DNA of 64,000 nt from Gudongella sp051744365 (lineage in GTDB: Bacteria > Bacillota > Clostridia > Tissierellales > Tissierellaceae): positions 1 to 64,000 of the forward strand of contig JBNJCX010000001.1 of assembly GCA_051744365.1 (NCBI GenBank), written 5' to 3'. The position numbers and the translations under genes were made by a program. Positions 53,766-63,200 of the stretch are shown here, piece after piece (position 1 is the first letter of the stretch; the number at the start of each line of letters is the position of its first letter). Under the pieces are notes generated by a model. It saw nothing but the letters and a program-made list of their open reading frames with translations, had not been told where the DNA came from and did not search any database.

Positions 53766-54117
53766 GAGTTCCACCTCCCCTATATTCAAGAGTAATATAT
53801 TTAGGGTAACTTTCTATCATTGATTTAATTCCAACCTCATATGTTCTAAGGACAGTCTGAATGCAAGACAAATTACCAACTTGCAGTTCTGTTTCCAGTC
53901 TGACCTTCAGATAGCCTATATTATCATCTACCTCATAGTCAAGGGATTCTTCTGAAATCCCTGCTACTTCAATCAATGACCTCAAGGCTGTATATCCCAA
54001 TACTGAAGCTGCTGCACAAACGATATCCTCGCCATGTGGTCCATAATCTGAATGACCTGACATCTCGAAGAATACTATATCCCCGAATTTGTCAGTTTCC
54101 ATTATTACTTTGATCAT
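53758..54117 (-). CDS. prp: Ribosomal-processing cysteine protease Prp
   Basis: Cysteine protease that trims the N-terminal extension of L27. 119 aa. The catalytic His 22 (MSGHSDYG) and Cys 34 (EDIVCAAAS) occupy the same positions as in Staphylococcus aureus Prp. Sits between rplU and rpmA (2 nt gap, 8 nt overlap), the standard rplU-ysxB-rpmA order. Confidence 0.96.
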   Translation of the reverse strand: MIKVIMETDKFGDIVFFEMSGHSDYGPHGEDIVCAAASVLGYTALRSLIEVAGISEESLDYEVDDNIGYLKVRLETELQVGNLSCIQTVLRTYEVGIKSMIESYPKYITLEYRGGGTRV

Positions 54118-54119
54118 AA

Positions 54120-54431
54120 CTAACCTACAATCTTATCAATTTGAACCTTAGTAAATGGTTGTCTATGTCCTTGCTTCTTCTTGACATTCTTCTTTGCTTT
54201 GTATTTAAATACAACGATTTTTTTTGACTTTCCATGAGCAAGTACTTTTCCTTCTACTTTTGCTCCTTCGATAAATGGCTTTCCAGGAGTTATTCCTGAA
54301 TCATTTGACATCAATAGAACCTTGTCAAAATTTACAGATTCGCCTTCCTCTGCATTCAACTTCTCGACAAACACTACATCGCCTTCCTGAACCTTGTATT
54401 GCTTTCCACCAGTTTCAATTATTGCGTACAT
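54120..54431 (-). CDS. rplU: 50S ribosomal protein L21
   Basis: 23S rRNA-binding protein. 103 aa with MYAIIETGGKQYKVQEGDVV at the start and KKKQGHRQPFTKVQIDKI at the end, both diagnostic. AGGAGGTG precedes ATG 54431. First gene of rplU-prp-rpmA. Confidence 0.98.
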   Translation of the reverse strand: MYAIIETGGKQYKVQEGDVVFVEKLNAEEGESVNFDKVLLMSNDSGITPGKPFIEGAKVEGKVLAHGKSKKIVVFKYKAKKNVKKKQGHRQPFTKVQIDKIVG

Positions 54432-54439
54432 TTAATGCA

Positions 54440-54510
54440 CCTCCTCTTACCTAGTCTCGCCAACATTAGGTGACCATGCTTAAAAACCCATATTGAGCGG
54501 CTCTACACCT
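54440..54510 (-). ncRNA. Ribosomal protein L21 leader element
   Basis: The transcribed region before rplU contains CACCTAATGTTGGCGAGACTA and flanking pairing segments that recall the L21 leader family of Firmicutes, a structured autoregulatory leader. Identified by motif memory and position, not by a covariance search. Confidence 0.6.
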
Positions 54511-54515
54511 TAGAT

Positions 54516-54544
54516 AGTTTAACAAAATAAACCGTTATTGTCAA
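54516..54544 (-). promoter_or_regulatory. Promoter of rplU-prp-rpmA
   Basis: Minus-strand TTGACA (54539-54544), 17-nt spacer and TAAACT (54516-54521). The -35 box includes the stop codon of the upstream RNase G gene (54541-54543). Confidence 0.8.
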
Positions 54545-55776
54545 GCTTCATTTTTCCTTATTCGTCCTCTTCCATTACAGGTTGGACAAACTATAGTAGT
54601 TTCCTTGTCAAGTGTCGGTCTGTTCCTTTTCCTGACTACTTCCACAAGACTCAGCTTTGTAATATCTACCACATATGGCTTGTTCTTGTCTTTTCTGAAT
54701 TCCCTCTCAAGCTTATTGAGTACAATATCTATATTCCCCTGGCTTTTCATGTCAATAAAATCAATGATAATTATACCGCCTATATCCCTTAACCTTATTT
54801 GTCTTGAAATTTCAACTGCAGCTTCAATATTGGTTCTTAGAATGGTATCGCCAAGTGTTGAACTACCTACATACTTCCCTGTATTTACATCAACTGCTGT
54901 CAGTGCTTCAGTCTCATCAACAACTATATATCCCCCACTCTTCAATTCAACCTTCCTTGAAAGAGCTTCCTTCATATCCATCTGGATATTCATATGGTAA
55001 TCCATATTATAGTCTGAATCATATACCAGTCTTTCATCAAGACTGTAGCCCTCCAGCTTCTTTGTATTCTTCAGATGTTTTAAAATTTCTCTATTATTTG
55101 TAACGACATTTGTTTTTTTCACATCAAAATAATCCCTAAGTATTTGCAAAACAAGTACGGGCTCACTGTAAATAAGCTTTGGGGTAGGAAGGTAGCTTCT
55201 TTCTGCCTCAATTAATTCAAATATATCCGCAAGCTCCTGGTATTCCCTGGTAAGAATATCTTCATCCACACCAAGAGAAACTGTTCTAAAGATCATTCCC
55301 ATTTTTTTTTGCTCTATGGTTCGCCCAAGAGTTTTTAATCTGTCTATTTCATCCTGCTCACGGATTTTTCTTGATATGTTCACTCTATCTGAATATGGCG
55401 TAAGTACCATATATCGACCTGGAATGGATATATGGGTAGTCACCTTAGGTCCTTTATTTCCCAGCGGCTCCTTTATAACCTGCACAATAATTTCATCACC
55501 CCGGGTCAATACTTGGTCAATTGTATGCTTTACTCTTGAATAAAGCATTTCTCTCTGGAGAGAATCCTTTACATTCAGATAGGCATTCTTTTCCTCACCT
55601 ATATCCACAAAGGCTGCCTCCATACCCTGAAGTACGTTTACAACCCTTCCTCTGTAGACATTCCCAAGAAGTCTGTGTCCCTGGTTATCCTCCCTGTAGT
55701 ACTCAACCAGTCTGTCGTCCTCGACTATGCATATTCGATTAATCCCTTCCCTAGAATCAATGTAGATTGTATTCAT
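54541..55776 (-). CDS. rng: Ribonuclease E/G family protein
   Basis: Endoribonuclease of the RNase E/G family. About 411 aa, RNase G-like without the RNase E scaffold tail: S1 domain (about 36-105; GNVYRGRVVNVLQGMEAAFVDIG), RNase H-like catalytic core with TAVDVNTGKYVGS (about 288) and IIIDFIDMKSQ (about 330), ending with the zinc-link CPTCNGRGRI. ATG 55776 (MNTIYIDSREG) has AGGAG 8 nt upstream; it overlaps the TIGR03936 gene by 20 nt. Confidence 0.94.
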   Translation of the reverse strand: MNTIYIDSREGINRICIVEDDRLVEYYREDNQGHRLLGNVYRGRVVNVLQGMEAAFVDIGEEKNAYLNVKDSLQREMLYSRVKHTIDQVLTRGDEIIVQVIKEPLGNKGPKVTTHISIPGRYMVLTPYSDRVNISRKIREQDEIDRLKTLGRTIEQKKMGMIFRTVSLGVDEDILTREYQELADIFELIEAERSYLPTPKLIYSEPVLVLQILRDYFDVKKTNVVTNNREILKHLKNTKKLEGYSLDERLVYDSDYNMDYHMNIQMDMKEALSRKVELKSGGYIVVDETEALTAVDVNTGKYVGSSTLGDTILRTNIEAAVEISRQIRLRDIGGIIIIDFIDMKSQGNIDIVLNKLEREFRKDKNKPYVVDITKLSLVEVVRKRNRPTLDKETTIVCPTCNGRGRIRKNEA

Positions 55777-56488
55777 TGCAAACACTCCTATTAAGCTCTT
55801 TGATTTCTCCGTTCTCATCAGCAAAAACATCAAGTCGTTTAATCAGTACCATATCCAGATCAATATTAAGATCAAGCTCCCTATCCATGGCCTCAACAAG
55901 CTCTATTGGCTTCAGATTCCCGCCCTCTCCGGTCCTTAAAAAAGCGTGGATCATATGAAAATCATCTTCATTGATGCCCTTATAGATTATATTGCCGATT
56001 AGGGGCAGGATATCAACTTGTTTATCTATCTTCTTCTTACCCTTTTTTCTTCTCTTTGTTATAAATACTTCAGATAAGTTTCCCCATTCTGATAAAACTT
56101 CCTCAAATTCTCTGTCTTCATTTAATTTATCCATCATAAATCTTATTTCATAGTGGGACCAGGCTATAATTGAACTTAATGAAGCTTTTTTTTCTATCAA
56201 TCTGCAATCTACTATCTTTATTCCCTCAGGTAGAGCTCTATTCATCCTTTCGATGAAATCTCCCCCTTCCATTGGTTCCGAAAGCTCAACGTCCATGTAC
56301 TCAGCCAAACTCTCAGTTCCAAGTGGTAGAGGATTCCCGATTGAGAACTTTGGATGTGGATTAAAGCCTTCAGAAAATTTGATTGGAATCCCTGCCTTTG
56401 AAAAAGTTCTTGTAAAGAGTCTAACCAGGTCAAGATGAGAGAGATATTTGAGATATCCGATTTTGGTAAATCTTGTTCTTAGTATCAA
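55757..56488 (-). CDS. TIGR03936 family radical-SAM-associated protein (DUF2344)
   Basis: 243 aa protein without a radical-SAM cluster of its own; always found with, or fused to, the TIGR03960 radical-SAM protein encoded just upstream. RTRFTKIGYLKYLSHLDLVRLF (near the N-terminus) and FNPHPKFSIGNPLPLG (about 45-60) are the conserved blocks. The start is placed at TTG 56488, whose last bases overlap the TGA of the upstream gene (TTGA), with GGGGGG as ribosome-binding site. Biochemical role unknown; coupling with RNase G and L21 is conserved in Clostridia. Confidence 0.88.
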   Translation of the reverse strand: MILRTRFTKIGYLKYLSHLDLVRLFTRTFSKAGIPIKFSEGFNPHPKFSIGNPLPLGTESLAEYMDVELSEPMEGGDFIERMNRALPEGIKIVDCRLIEKKASLSSIIAWSHYEIRFMMDKLNEDREFEEVLSEWGNLSEVFITKRRKKGKKKIDKQVDILPLIGNIIYKGINEDDFHMIHAFLRTGEGGNLKPIELVEAMDRELDLNIDLDMVLIKRLDVFADENGEIKELNRSVCNEYNLH

Positions 56489-58332
56489 TTGAATACCCCC
56501 CACATTGCACAATCATCAATTCCACAGCCTGTACATCCCAGCCTGCAGTCTCTAGTTGTTTCACCCTTCATAGCCTTTGTATACTCATTTTGGAGATACC
56601 TCTTGCTGGGTCCCGGATTTATAAAGTCCCAGGGCAGATTCTCGCTGAATTGCCTGCTTCGGTTTGCATAGAAGCTTCCTTTCAAGCCAAGCTCCTCCAT
56701 TGCTTCCATCCAGATGTCATATTTGAAGTACTCAGACCATCCGTCAAACCTACTACCTTTTTGCCATGCTCTCAAAAGCAATTTGCTGACTTTACGGTCA
56801 CCCCTTGCTATAACAGCCTCTATAAAGCTTACTTTCGGATCATGGTAATTGAAGGTTACCTTCTTATCCTTTATATTATCCTTTACCAGATTTATCTTCT
56901 TATTGAACACCTCTATGGTATCCTGTCCATGCCACTGGAAAGGCGTAAATGCCTTAGGTACAAAGCATGATGCACTTGCAGTTACCTGGAAATTTCCTTT
57001 TTTTTCTTCCGGAGGTCTGTTGAAGAACAGGTCCTTAACTAAATATGCCAGCTCCTTTATACCCTGAACATCTTCTTCTGTCTCAGTAGGCAATCCTATC
57101 ATAAAGTACAGCTTGATTCTGGACCATCCCTCTTTAAACGCATAGCTTACAGCATTTACCAGGTCCTCCTCATCTACACCTTTGTTTATTACATCCCTGA
57201 GTCTCTGGCTTCCAGCTTCAGGAGCAAAGGTGAGGCCTGTCTTTCTGACCTTTTCGATTTCTTTGAGTATGTCAATGCTTACAGAGTCCAATCTCAGAGA
57301 TGGTAAGGATACACCCACCTTCTTGTCTTCAAACTTATCCATAAGACTTGAAATAAGAAGATGCAACTGTGAATAGTCGCAGGAGCTTAATGATGACAGA
57401 GATATATTTTCATACCCTGTTGAATCCACAAGCTTTTCTGCAAGCTCCAACAGACGGTCAACAGATTTTTCCCTGATTGGTCTATAAATCATTCCAGCCT
57501 GGCAGAATCTGCAGCCATGGGTACATCCTCTGAAAATCTCCATGGAAATTCTATCATGAACAGTTTCCATGTATGGTACAATCATTCTTTCAGGTGAAAA
57601 CATACTGTCCAGGTCTCTTATCATTCTCTTCTCCACTATATCAGGAATATCTTCAATCAATGGAAATCTTTCTTTAATGGTCCCGTCATCATTGTAGGAC
57701 ACATCATACAATGACGGCACATATATACCTCTCATTGTCCTTTGAGCTTCTTCAAGGAATAGCCCTTTGTCATATCCTTTTTTCTTGTGCTCATCATATA
57801 ACTTTATAAGCTGTAGGGTTACTTCTTCACCCTCCCCGATTACAAACAAATCAATAAATTCCCACAGAGGCTCCGGATTATATGCACATGGCCCTCCTGC
57901 TATAACAAGTGGATAATTCCCCTTTCTCTCTGAAGATAATAGTGGAATCCCTGCCAGATCCAATATGTTTAATATATTCGTATAGCTCATTTCATACTGA
58001 AGTGTAAATCCCAGGAAGTCAAAATTCCTGACCTCCTCTTTTGACTCAATGGAGAACAGGGGAATTGATTCCTTCCTCATTTGCTCCTCCATATCCACCC
58101 AAGGAGCAAAAACCCTTTCACAGGAGTATCGAGGTTCATTGTTTATCAGATTATAGAGTATATGCATTCCCAGGTGGGACATACCAACCTCGTATACATC
58201 GGGAAAGGAAAATGCAAAACTCACATCTGTCTCCTCAGGATCTTTTTGAATCATATTCTGTTCCATTCCGATATATCTTGAGGGTTTCTCAACCTTCATC
58301 AGTACCTTATCCAATTTATATTTATTAATCAT
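56485..58332 (-). CDS. TIGR03960 family B12-binding-domain radical SAM protein
   Basis: About 615 aa. N-terminal B12-binding-like fold (about 30-170; FSFPDVYEVGMSHLGMHILYN), radical-SAM core with FRGCTHGCRFCQAGMIYRP (about 258-276), and a C-terminal region with a CRLGCTGCGIDDC cysteine cluster at the very end (about 596-608) that may hold another cluster or zinc. Function unknown; conserved partner of the DUF2344 protein that overlaps its end. ATG 58332 has GGAAGG 8 nt upstream. Confidence 0.88.
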   Translation of the reverse strand: MINKYKLDKVLMKVEKPSRYIGMEQNMIQKDPEETDVSFAFSFPDVYEVGMSHLGMHILYNLINNEPRYSCERVFAPWVDMEEQMRKESIPLFSIESKEEVRNFDFLGFTLQYEMSYTNILNILDLAGIPLLSSERKGNYPLVIAGGPCAYNPEPLWEFIDLFVIGEGEEVTLQLIKLYDEHKKKGYDKGLFLEEAQRTMRGIYVPSLYDVSYNDDGTIKERFPLIEDIPDIVEKRMIRDLDSMFSPERMIVPYMETVHDRISMEIFRGCTHGCRFCQAGMIYRPIREKSVDRLLELAEKLVDSTGYENISLSSLSSCDYSQLHLLISSLMDKFEDKKVGVSLPSLRLDSVSIDILKEIEKVRKTGLTFAPEAGSQRLRDVINKGVDEEDLVNAVSYAFKEGWSRIKLYFMIGLPTETEEDVQGIKELAYLVKDLFFNRPPEEKKGNFQVTASASCFVPKAFTPFQWHGQDTIEVFNKKINLVKDNIKDKKVTFNYHDPKVSFIEAVIARGDRKVSKLLLRAWQKGSRFDGWSEYFKYDIWMEAMEELGLKGSFYANRSRQFSENLPWDFINPGPSKRYLQNEYTKAMKGETTRDCRLGCTGCGIDDCAMWGVFN

Positions 58333-58360
58333 CACATTCACCTTCCAATTATATTTCCAA

Positions 58361-58390
58361 CCTTCGTAATATTATTTCTGATTACGAAGG
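58361..58390 (-). repeat. 10-bp inverted repeat with 10-nt spacer in the radical-SAM gene leader
   Basis: CCTTCGTAAT-N10-ATTACGAAGG, a perfect dyad between the minE terminator and the TIGR03960 gene, about 28 nt before its start. No T-run follows. It could be an operator for a dimeric regulator or an RNA hairpin; no promoter boxes are convincing around it. Confidence 0.7.
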
Positions 58391-58395
58391 CAAAG

Positions 58396-58418
58396 AAAAA
58401 CTCTAACCAAGGTTAGAG
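58396..58418 (-). terminator. Rho-independent terminator after minE
   Basis: CTCTAACC-TT-GGTTAGAG on the minus strand followed by TTTTTC, 3 nt past the minE stop. Confidence 0.88.
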
Positions 58419-58420
58419 CA

Positions 58421-58702
58421 TTATTTCTTCTTGTTTTTTACATTGACGATTGGAATGTTGGCAACCAGTGCTGATACAGGAGATTTGTTCCCATCCTTTT
58501 TCATTTTGGTCATCTTGATTTCTATTTCAGATTCGTCAATTTCAGCATATTGTGAAATAACCTTGACTATATCACCCTTGATCATTTCCAGAAATCTTGG
58601 AGACAGGTCGGAGCGATCATGAACCAAGACCAACTTAAGCCTTTCCTTTGCTACATTCTTGCTATTTTCCTTTTTTCTAGTAAACATTTTGAAAAAATCC
58701 AA
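58421..58702 (-). CDS. minE: Cell division topological specificity factor MinE
   Basis: Stimulates MinD ATPase and drives MinCD oscillation. 93 aa: N-terminal membrane/anti-MinCD helix (about 1-31; AKERLKLVLVHDRSD) and topological domain (LSPRFLEMIKGDIVKVISQY, about 34-53). It starts at TTG 58702 with GGAGG upstream; an ATG five codons later is possible. Third gene of minC-minD-minE. Confidence 0.95.
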   Translation of the reverse strand: MDFFKMFTRKKENSKNVAKERLKLVLVHDRSDLSPRFLEMIKGDIVKVISQYAEIDESEIEIKMTKMKKDGNKSPVSALVANIPIVNVKNKKK

Positions 58703-58716
58703 ACCATTCGCCTCCT

Positions 58717-59529
58717 TTACTTTCCAAATATAAGTTTAAAAACTTTACTGAACTTGCTTTCAGCATCTACTTCAAGATTCAGAAACTCAACTTCCTCACC
58801 TGTAATTCTTTTAACTATATTTCTATAGGCCTTTCCTGCAAGAGCCTTTTCATCCATCACAACAGGCTCCCCCTTATTTGTAGAAATAACAATGGATTCA
58901 TCATCAGGAACTATCCCGAGAAGGTCGATTGCAAGAATATCGATTATATCATCAATAGTCATCATGTCGCCTCTCTTGACCATATCTGGTCTGATCCTAT
59001 TTATTATAAGTTCTGGGTCATGGAGTTCATTGGCTTCAAGAATTCCTATTACCCTATCCGCATCCCTTACAGCTGATATTTCTGGCGTGGTAACAATAAT
59101 TCCCCTGTCTGCTCCTGCTATTGAGTATTGGAATCCCTGCTCGATTCCCGCTGGGGAATCAATAATTATATAATCATGATTCTTCTTGAGTTCATTTACC
59201 AGCTCCACCATTTGCTCTGGTTTTACTGCTGTCTTGTCCCTGGTCTGTGCGGCTGGCAATAAGTACAATTTATCATGCCTCTTATCCTTTATCAATGCCT
59301 GTTTCAACTTACAATTCTTTTCAACTACATCTACAATATCATATACTATTCTGTTTTCAAGACCCATTACTACATCAAGATTCCTCAATCCGATATCTGC
59401 ATCCAGAACTACAACAGAGTAGCCTAGTCCTGCCAATCCTGTTCCTATGTTGGCACTGGTAGTTGTCTTTCCAACTCCACCCTTGCCAGATGTTACAACA
59501 ATAGCTGTTCCTAACTTGTCTTTAGCCAT
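58717..59529 (-). CDS. minD: Septum site-determining ATPase MinD
   Basis: Membrane-cycling ParA-type ATPase. 270 aa: deviant Walker A GKGGVGKTTTSANIG (about 15-29), switch I/II VVLDADIGLRNLD (about 40) and IIDSPAGIEQG (about 118), and a C-terminal amphipathic helix (SKFSKVFKLIFGK) for membrane targeting. 15 nt after minC. Confidence 0.97.
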   Translation of the reverse strand: MAKDKLGTAIVVTSGKGGVGKTTTSANIGTGLAGLGYSVVVLDADIGLRNLDVVMGLENRIVYDIVDVVEKNCKLKQALIKDKRHDKLYLLPAAQTRDKTAVKPEQMVELVNELKKNHDYIIIDSPAGIEQGFQYSIAGADRGIIVTTPEISAVRDADRVIGILEANELHDPELIINRIRPDMVKRGDMMTIDDIIDILAIDLLGIVPDDESIVISTNKGEPVVMDEKALAGKAYRNIVKRITGEEVEFLNLEVDAESKFSKVFKLIFGK

Positions 59530-59544
59530 TTATGTTCCTCCCTT

Positions 59545-60192
59545 TTATTTATTAGGTAAATAAGGCTCAATTACAACTGCTCCATCAACCACTCTTGCAA
59601 TCTCTGGATATTTGTATTGTACATCACCCTCTGGTGGTCTTACAATATAATCTGCTATTCTAAGCTGAGTTGGTAAAAGGCTATATGCAGCTACTACAGC
59701 ATATCTGTTCCCACCAATCCCCGCCTGCGCGACCCCTCTAAGTGATCCCAATACTACAATGTTTCCCTTGGCTTTTAATTGTGCACCGGGGTTCACATCT
59801 CCAATTATTACAATGTTCCCATTGTAAGATACTTCTTGACCAGACCTCAGGGTCCCGTGTACAAACTTGGTCATCCCCTCCTGCACTTCCTTCGGCTCTG
59901 ATGGATTGTTTGCCTTGTTTATATCTGGTTGTACGGATGTAATATCTTCTGGAACTTTTTCAATTTGAACAACAAAATCATATTTGTACTTAAGAATCAG
60001 CATGATTTCTAATCTGTTTTCTTCAGACAAATCCTCTCCTCTAACCCCAAGGATATTACTTCCCTCGAAGAAATTCAAAGCTGTCTTCATCTTGTTTTTA
60101 AGCTCGGTTTTAATAATCTCAATGTCATTACCTTCAACGTTCAGATAAATTCCATTTGCAACTCCCTTGATTGAAACTACATCTTTTCTCAT
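59545..60192 (-). CDS. minC: Septum formation inhibitor MinC
   Basis: FtsZ inhibitor partnered with MinD. 215 aa: N-terminal FtsZ-interacting domain (about 1-80), Pro/Asn-rich linker, and the C-terminal beta-helix (about 110-200; GTLRSGQEVSYNGNIVIIGDVNPGAQLKA) for MinD binding. The 87 nt between it and mrdA contain its ribosome-binding site and AT-rich sequence with no clear promoter. Confidence 0.95.
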   Translation of the reverse strand: MRKDVVSIKGVANGIYLNVEGNDIEIIKTELKNKMKTALNFFEGSNILGVRGEDLSEENRLEIMLILKYKYDFVVQIEKVPEDITSVQPDINKANNPSEPKEVQEGMTKFVHGTLRSGQEVSYNGNIVIIGDVNPGAQLKAKGNIVVLGSLRGVAQAGIGGNRYAVVAAYSLLPTQLRIADYIVRPPEGDVQYKYPEIARVVDGAVVIEPYLPNK

Positions 60193-60279
60193 GTGCTACC
60201 TCCAAATAAAAAGCCTTATTCTAATTCTACTAGTTTATGCCATAAAAATCTATAGTTTTAAGTTTTATTTTCCAACAGT

Positions 60280-63200
60280 CTACTCAAATACTATGGAATT
60301 CTCAATTGGCAGAGTGTCAATCTGTTCTATATTGTTAAGCCCAAGGTATTCAGCAATAATATCCCTTACCATTGGAGCTGCATATCCTCCTGAACCTCCC
60401 TGGAACAAAACTGCTGCAACTGCTATTTCAGGGTCATCATAGGGAGCAAATCCCACAAACCACGCAAAATCATCGTAAGTATCTCCTGTTGAGGGATTGA
60501 TTCCGCTTCTCTCTGCAGTTCCGGTCTTTACGCCTACCTGTATGGGGAAATTCTGGAATACTCTTCTTGCAGTTCCATCATCAGCGACCATCTCCATACC
60601 CTCTTTAACAATCTCCAGATTCTCATAGTTATTCATTTGTATCTGCTCAGATTGGGTTTCATGCTCATATAATACAGATACGTTGTTATAATCTTTGATG
60701 CTGTCAATAAGAGTAATCTTGTTCAAATAACCACCATTGGAAATTGTCGCAATATAATTTGCCATCTGTATAGGCGTATACGCACTTTGTCCCTGTCCAA
60801 TTGTGACATTGAGCGTATCTGCGATATTCCATCCTGCCTGGTTTAGGTAGGTGTACTTTATCTTGTCCGCAAGCCCTTCTCTTTCACCAGTCAATCTCAT
60901 CTCCGGTTCAATTCCCATATCAGTGAGCCTTACCACAACTTCTCCCCTTGAAAGGGTTTCTTCAAGCTCAGTCCAGATTATTATTTCTTCAATGATTTCC
61001 TGGATTTCTTCATCTGAAAGCTCTACACCATCCATTATATAGCTTTCAATACTCCTTTGCAGCATTTGTTTCAGAAGATATTTTGTCGCAATGATTTTTC
61101 TTTGAGGATCAGGTACTCCTCCTGAAACCTCTGACGGCACATTAATCTCAATTCCAGTCTTATCATTCAATCCAAGCTTTTTCGACATTTCAACTATATC
61201 CTCTATTTCAATTTTCACTCCTATGTCTTGTCCTGTCCTCTGATTTCGGCCAATTGCAAGAGTATAAAAATAGTAGTTGCATGAATCTCTCAATGCCTCA
61301 TAAAAATTTTCATATCCATGGGTTCCACCTGTGTTTGTGTAGATTAGACAATGGAACCTTTTATCTCCTACTGTTACATATCCCATATCCCTGATTTTCA
61401 ACAAAGGGTTCAGCCCTTTTTCAAGTGCAGTCAACCCAGTTACCATTTTAAAGGTTGATCCCGGTTGAACAGCGGTCTGTGTTGCTATGTTGTAAAGAGG
61501 TCTTGGAGCAAGTGGGTTATCTTCATCCTCAGGGAATAGACTTAGCCAATCAGTATTATTGATTCCTGTAGAAAAAAGATTGGGATCATAGGATGGATAG
61601 CTTACCATCGCCAGAGTTTCACCAGTTTTTACATCCAAAACAACAACAGCACCTGAGTTTGCATTTATATATGGTCTTCCCTTTCGTCTATGAATTCCGA
61701 AGTGATAATCTCCCCATGGGCTTCTATAGGTTCCACCTTTGCTAAGCTCATCCAATGTATGCTTTATTGCTTCTTCTGCTTTCTTCTGGAGCTTAAGGTC
61801 CATGGTCAGGTAGATATTGTTCCCTGGTACAGGACTAATTTCTTCAATCACATTTGTAGTATTGCCTACCACATCAACCTCTACCTTCCTTACTCCACTT
61901 TCTCCGTTCAGCTGATCTTCAAAGCTCTCCTCAATACCCGTCTTACCAATTAGTGTTCCAGGAGAATATCCTTCTTGTCTTATATACTTCTCTATTTCAG
62001 CTGGCTGACTTATTTTACCAATATATCCTAAAATATGTGCTGCTGTTGATCCTTCAGGATATACTCTTACTGGTTCAATTGAAACATCTATGCCTGGGAC
62101 ACCAGAAAGATTTTCCTCAATTCTTGCAACTGTCTCATCCTTTATTCCATAAGCAATATTTATAGGTTGATATGCCAGATATCCCTGGATATTAAGCTGA
62201 TTAATCAACCCAAGAAGTGCTCTTGCCTCATAAGTTGACAAATTTGGGGGGATACTGTAGTTTTCCCTTACAGATTCCAGAGCTTCCTCCATGGTTGTTC
62301 CCATATCGAGTTTATTGGCCTCGTACCAGTTGTTCAGATTATTTATGTGAACATATTCAATATCGCCGTAAACTGATATCCTTGGATTCACACCATTATT
62401 TATCATATGTGCCTGTGCCTGGAACCTGATTCTCTCATCCTTCAGGAAATTACTTATTGCACCCTTCTGGTCAGCAAAATCAATCAGATAATCCAGCGGA
62501 TCCTGATCCTCTATACCTGTAGTGTCTAAATAGCTATACAGAATGTCCAGCCCATCGTCACTCATACTGATCTGAACTGGATTATTTTCACCCATTTCAT
62601 TTAGGATTTCAATCAGAATTTCTCCTGGAATTAGTTGTTCCTGCGTTACATCATCGATTACTATTACCCTGCTTAGGAATGAATATAGAGAAGTTGACTT
62701 AATCAGATTGATGAAGTCCTCCTCCGCTGATGTATCCATTGTCACAAACGGATATTGACTCATAAGGTCAATTTTCTGGTCAAGATAGTCTTCCTGGTAT
62801 ATCAGTGTAAAATCTTCGATAATAATGTCTTCCTGCAGATTATGATCTAGAAGAAGCTCATAGGCCATCAATCTTGCCACAGGATGATCAATTATTTTTC
62901 TGATGCTCAATTTATCCTGGTTCAATATTCCCAGTAATTGTTCCCTATCCTCAGGGAGAGTGCCATCCAGGGAATACACGACCGGCTTCTTTTTACCAAG
63001 GGCGTCCTGAGCCCTACTGAATATGGAAACTTCAAAATGCTCTTCATAGGGTTTGTCATATTCCATGGTCAGGTACTCACCCATGAGATTGTAATCAATT
63101 ATCAGATTTACTACCTTATCCATTGGGCTGTTTACATTCACCAGATATGCTTCCATCGAATTGTATTTAAAGTAGTTGATTTCAATTGGATAATCATCTG

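Noticed and set aside
58361..58390. The 10-bp inverted repeat as a second terminator of minE
   Set aside because: No T-run follows it on the minus strand, and it lies downstream of a good terminator at 58396-58418, so an operator or leader hairpin is more likely.
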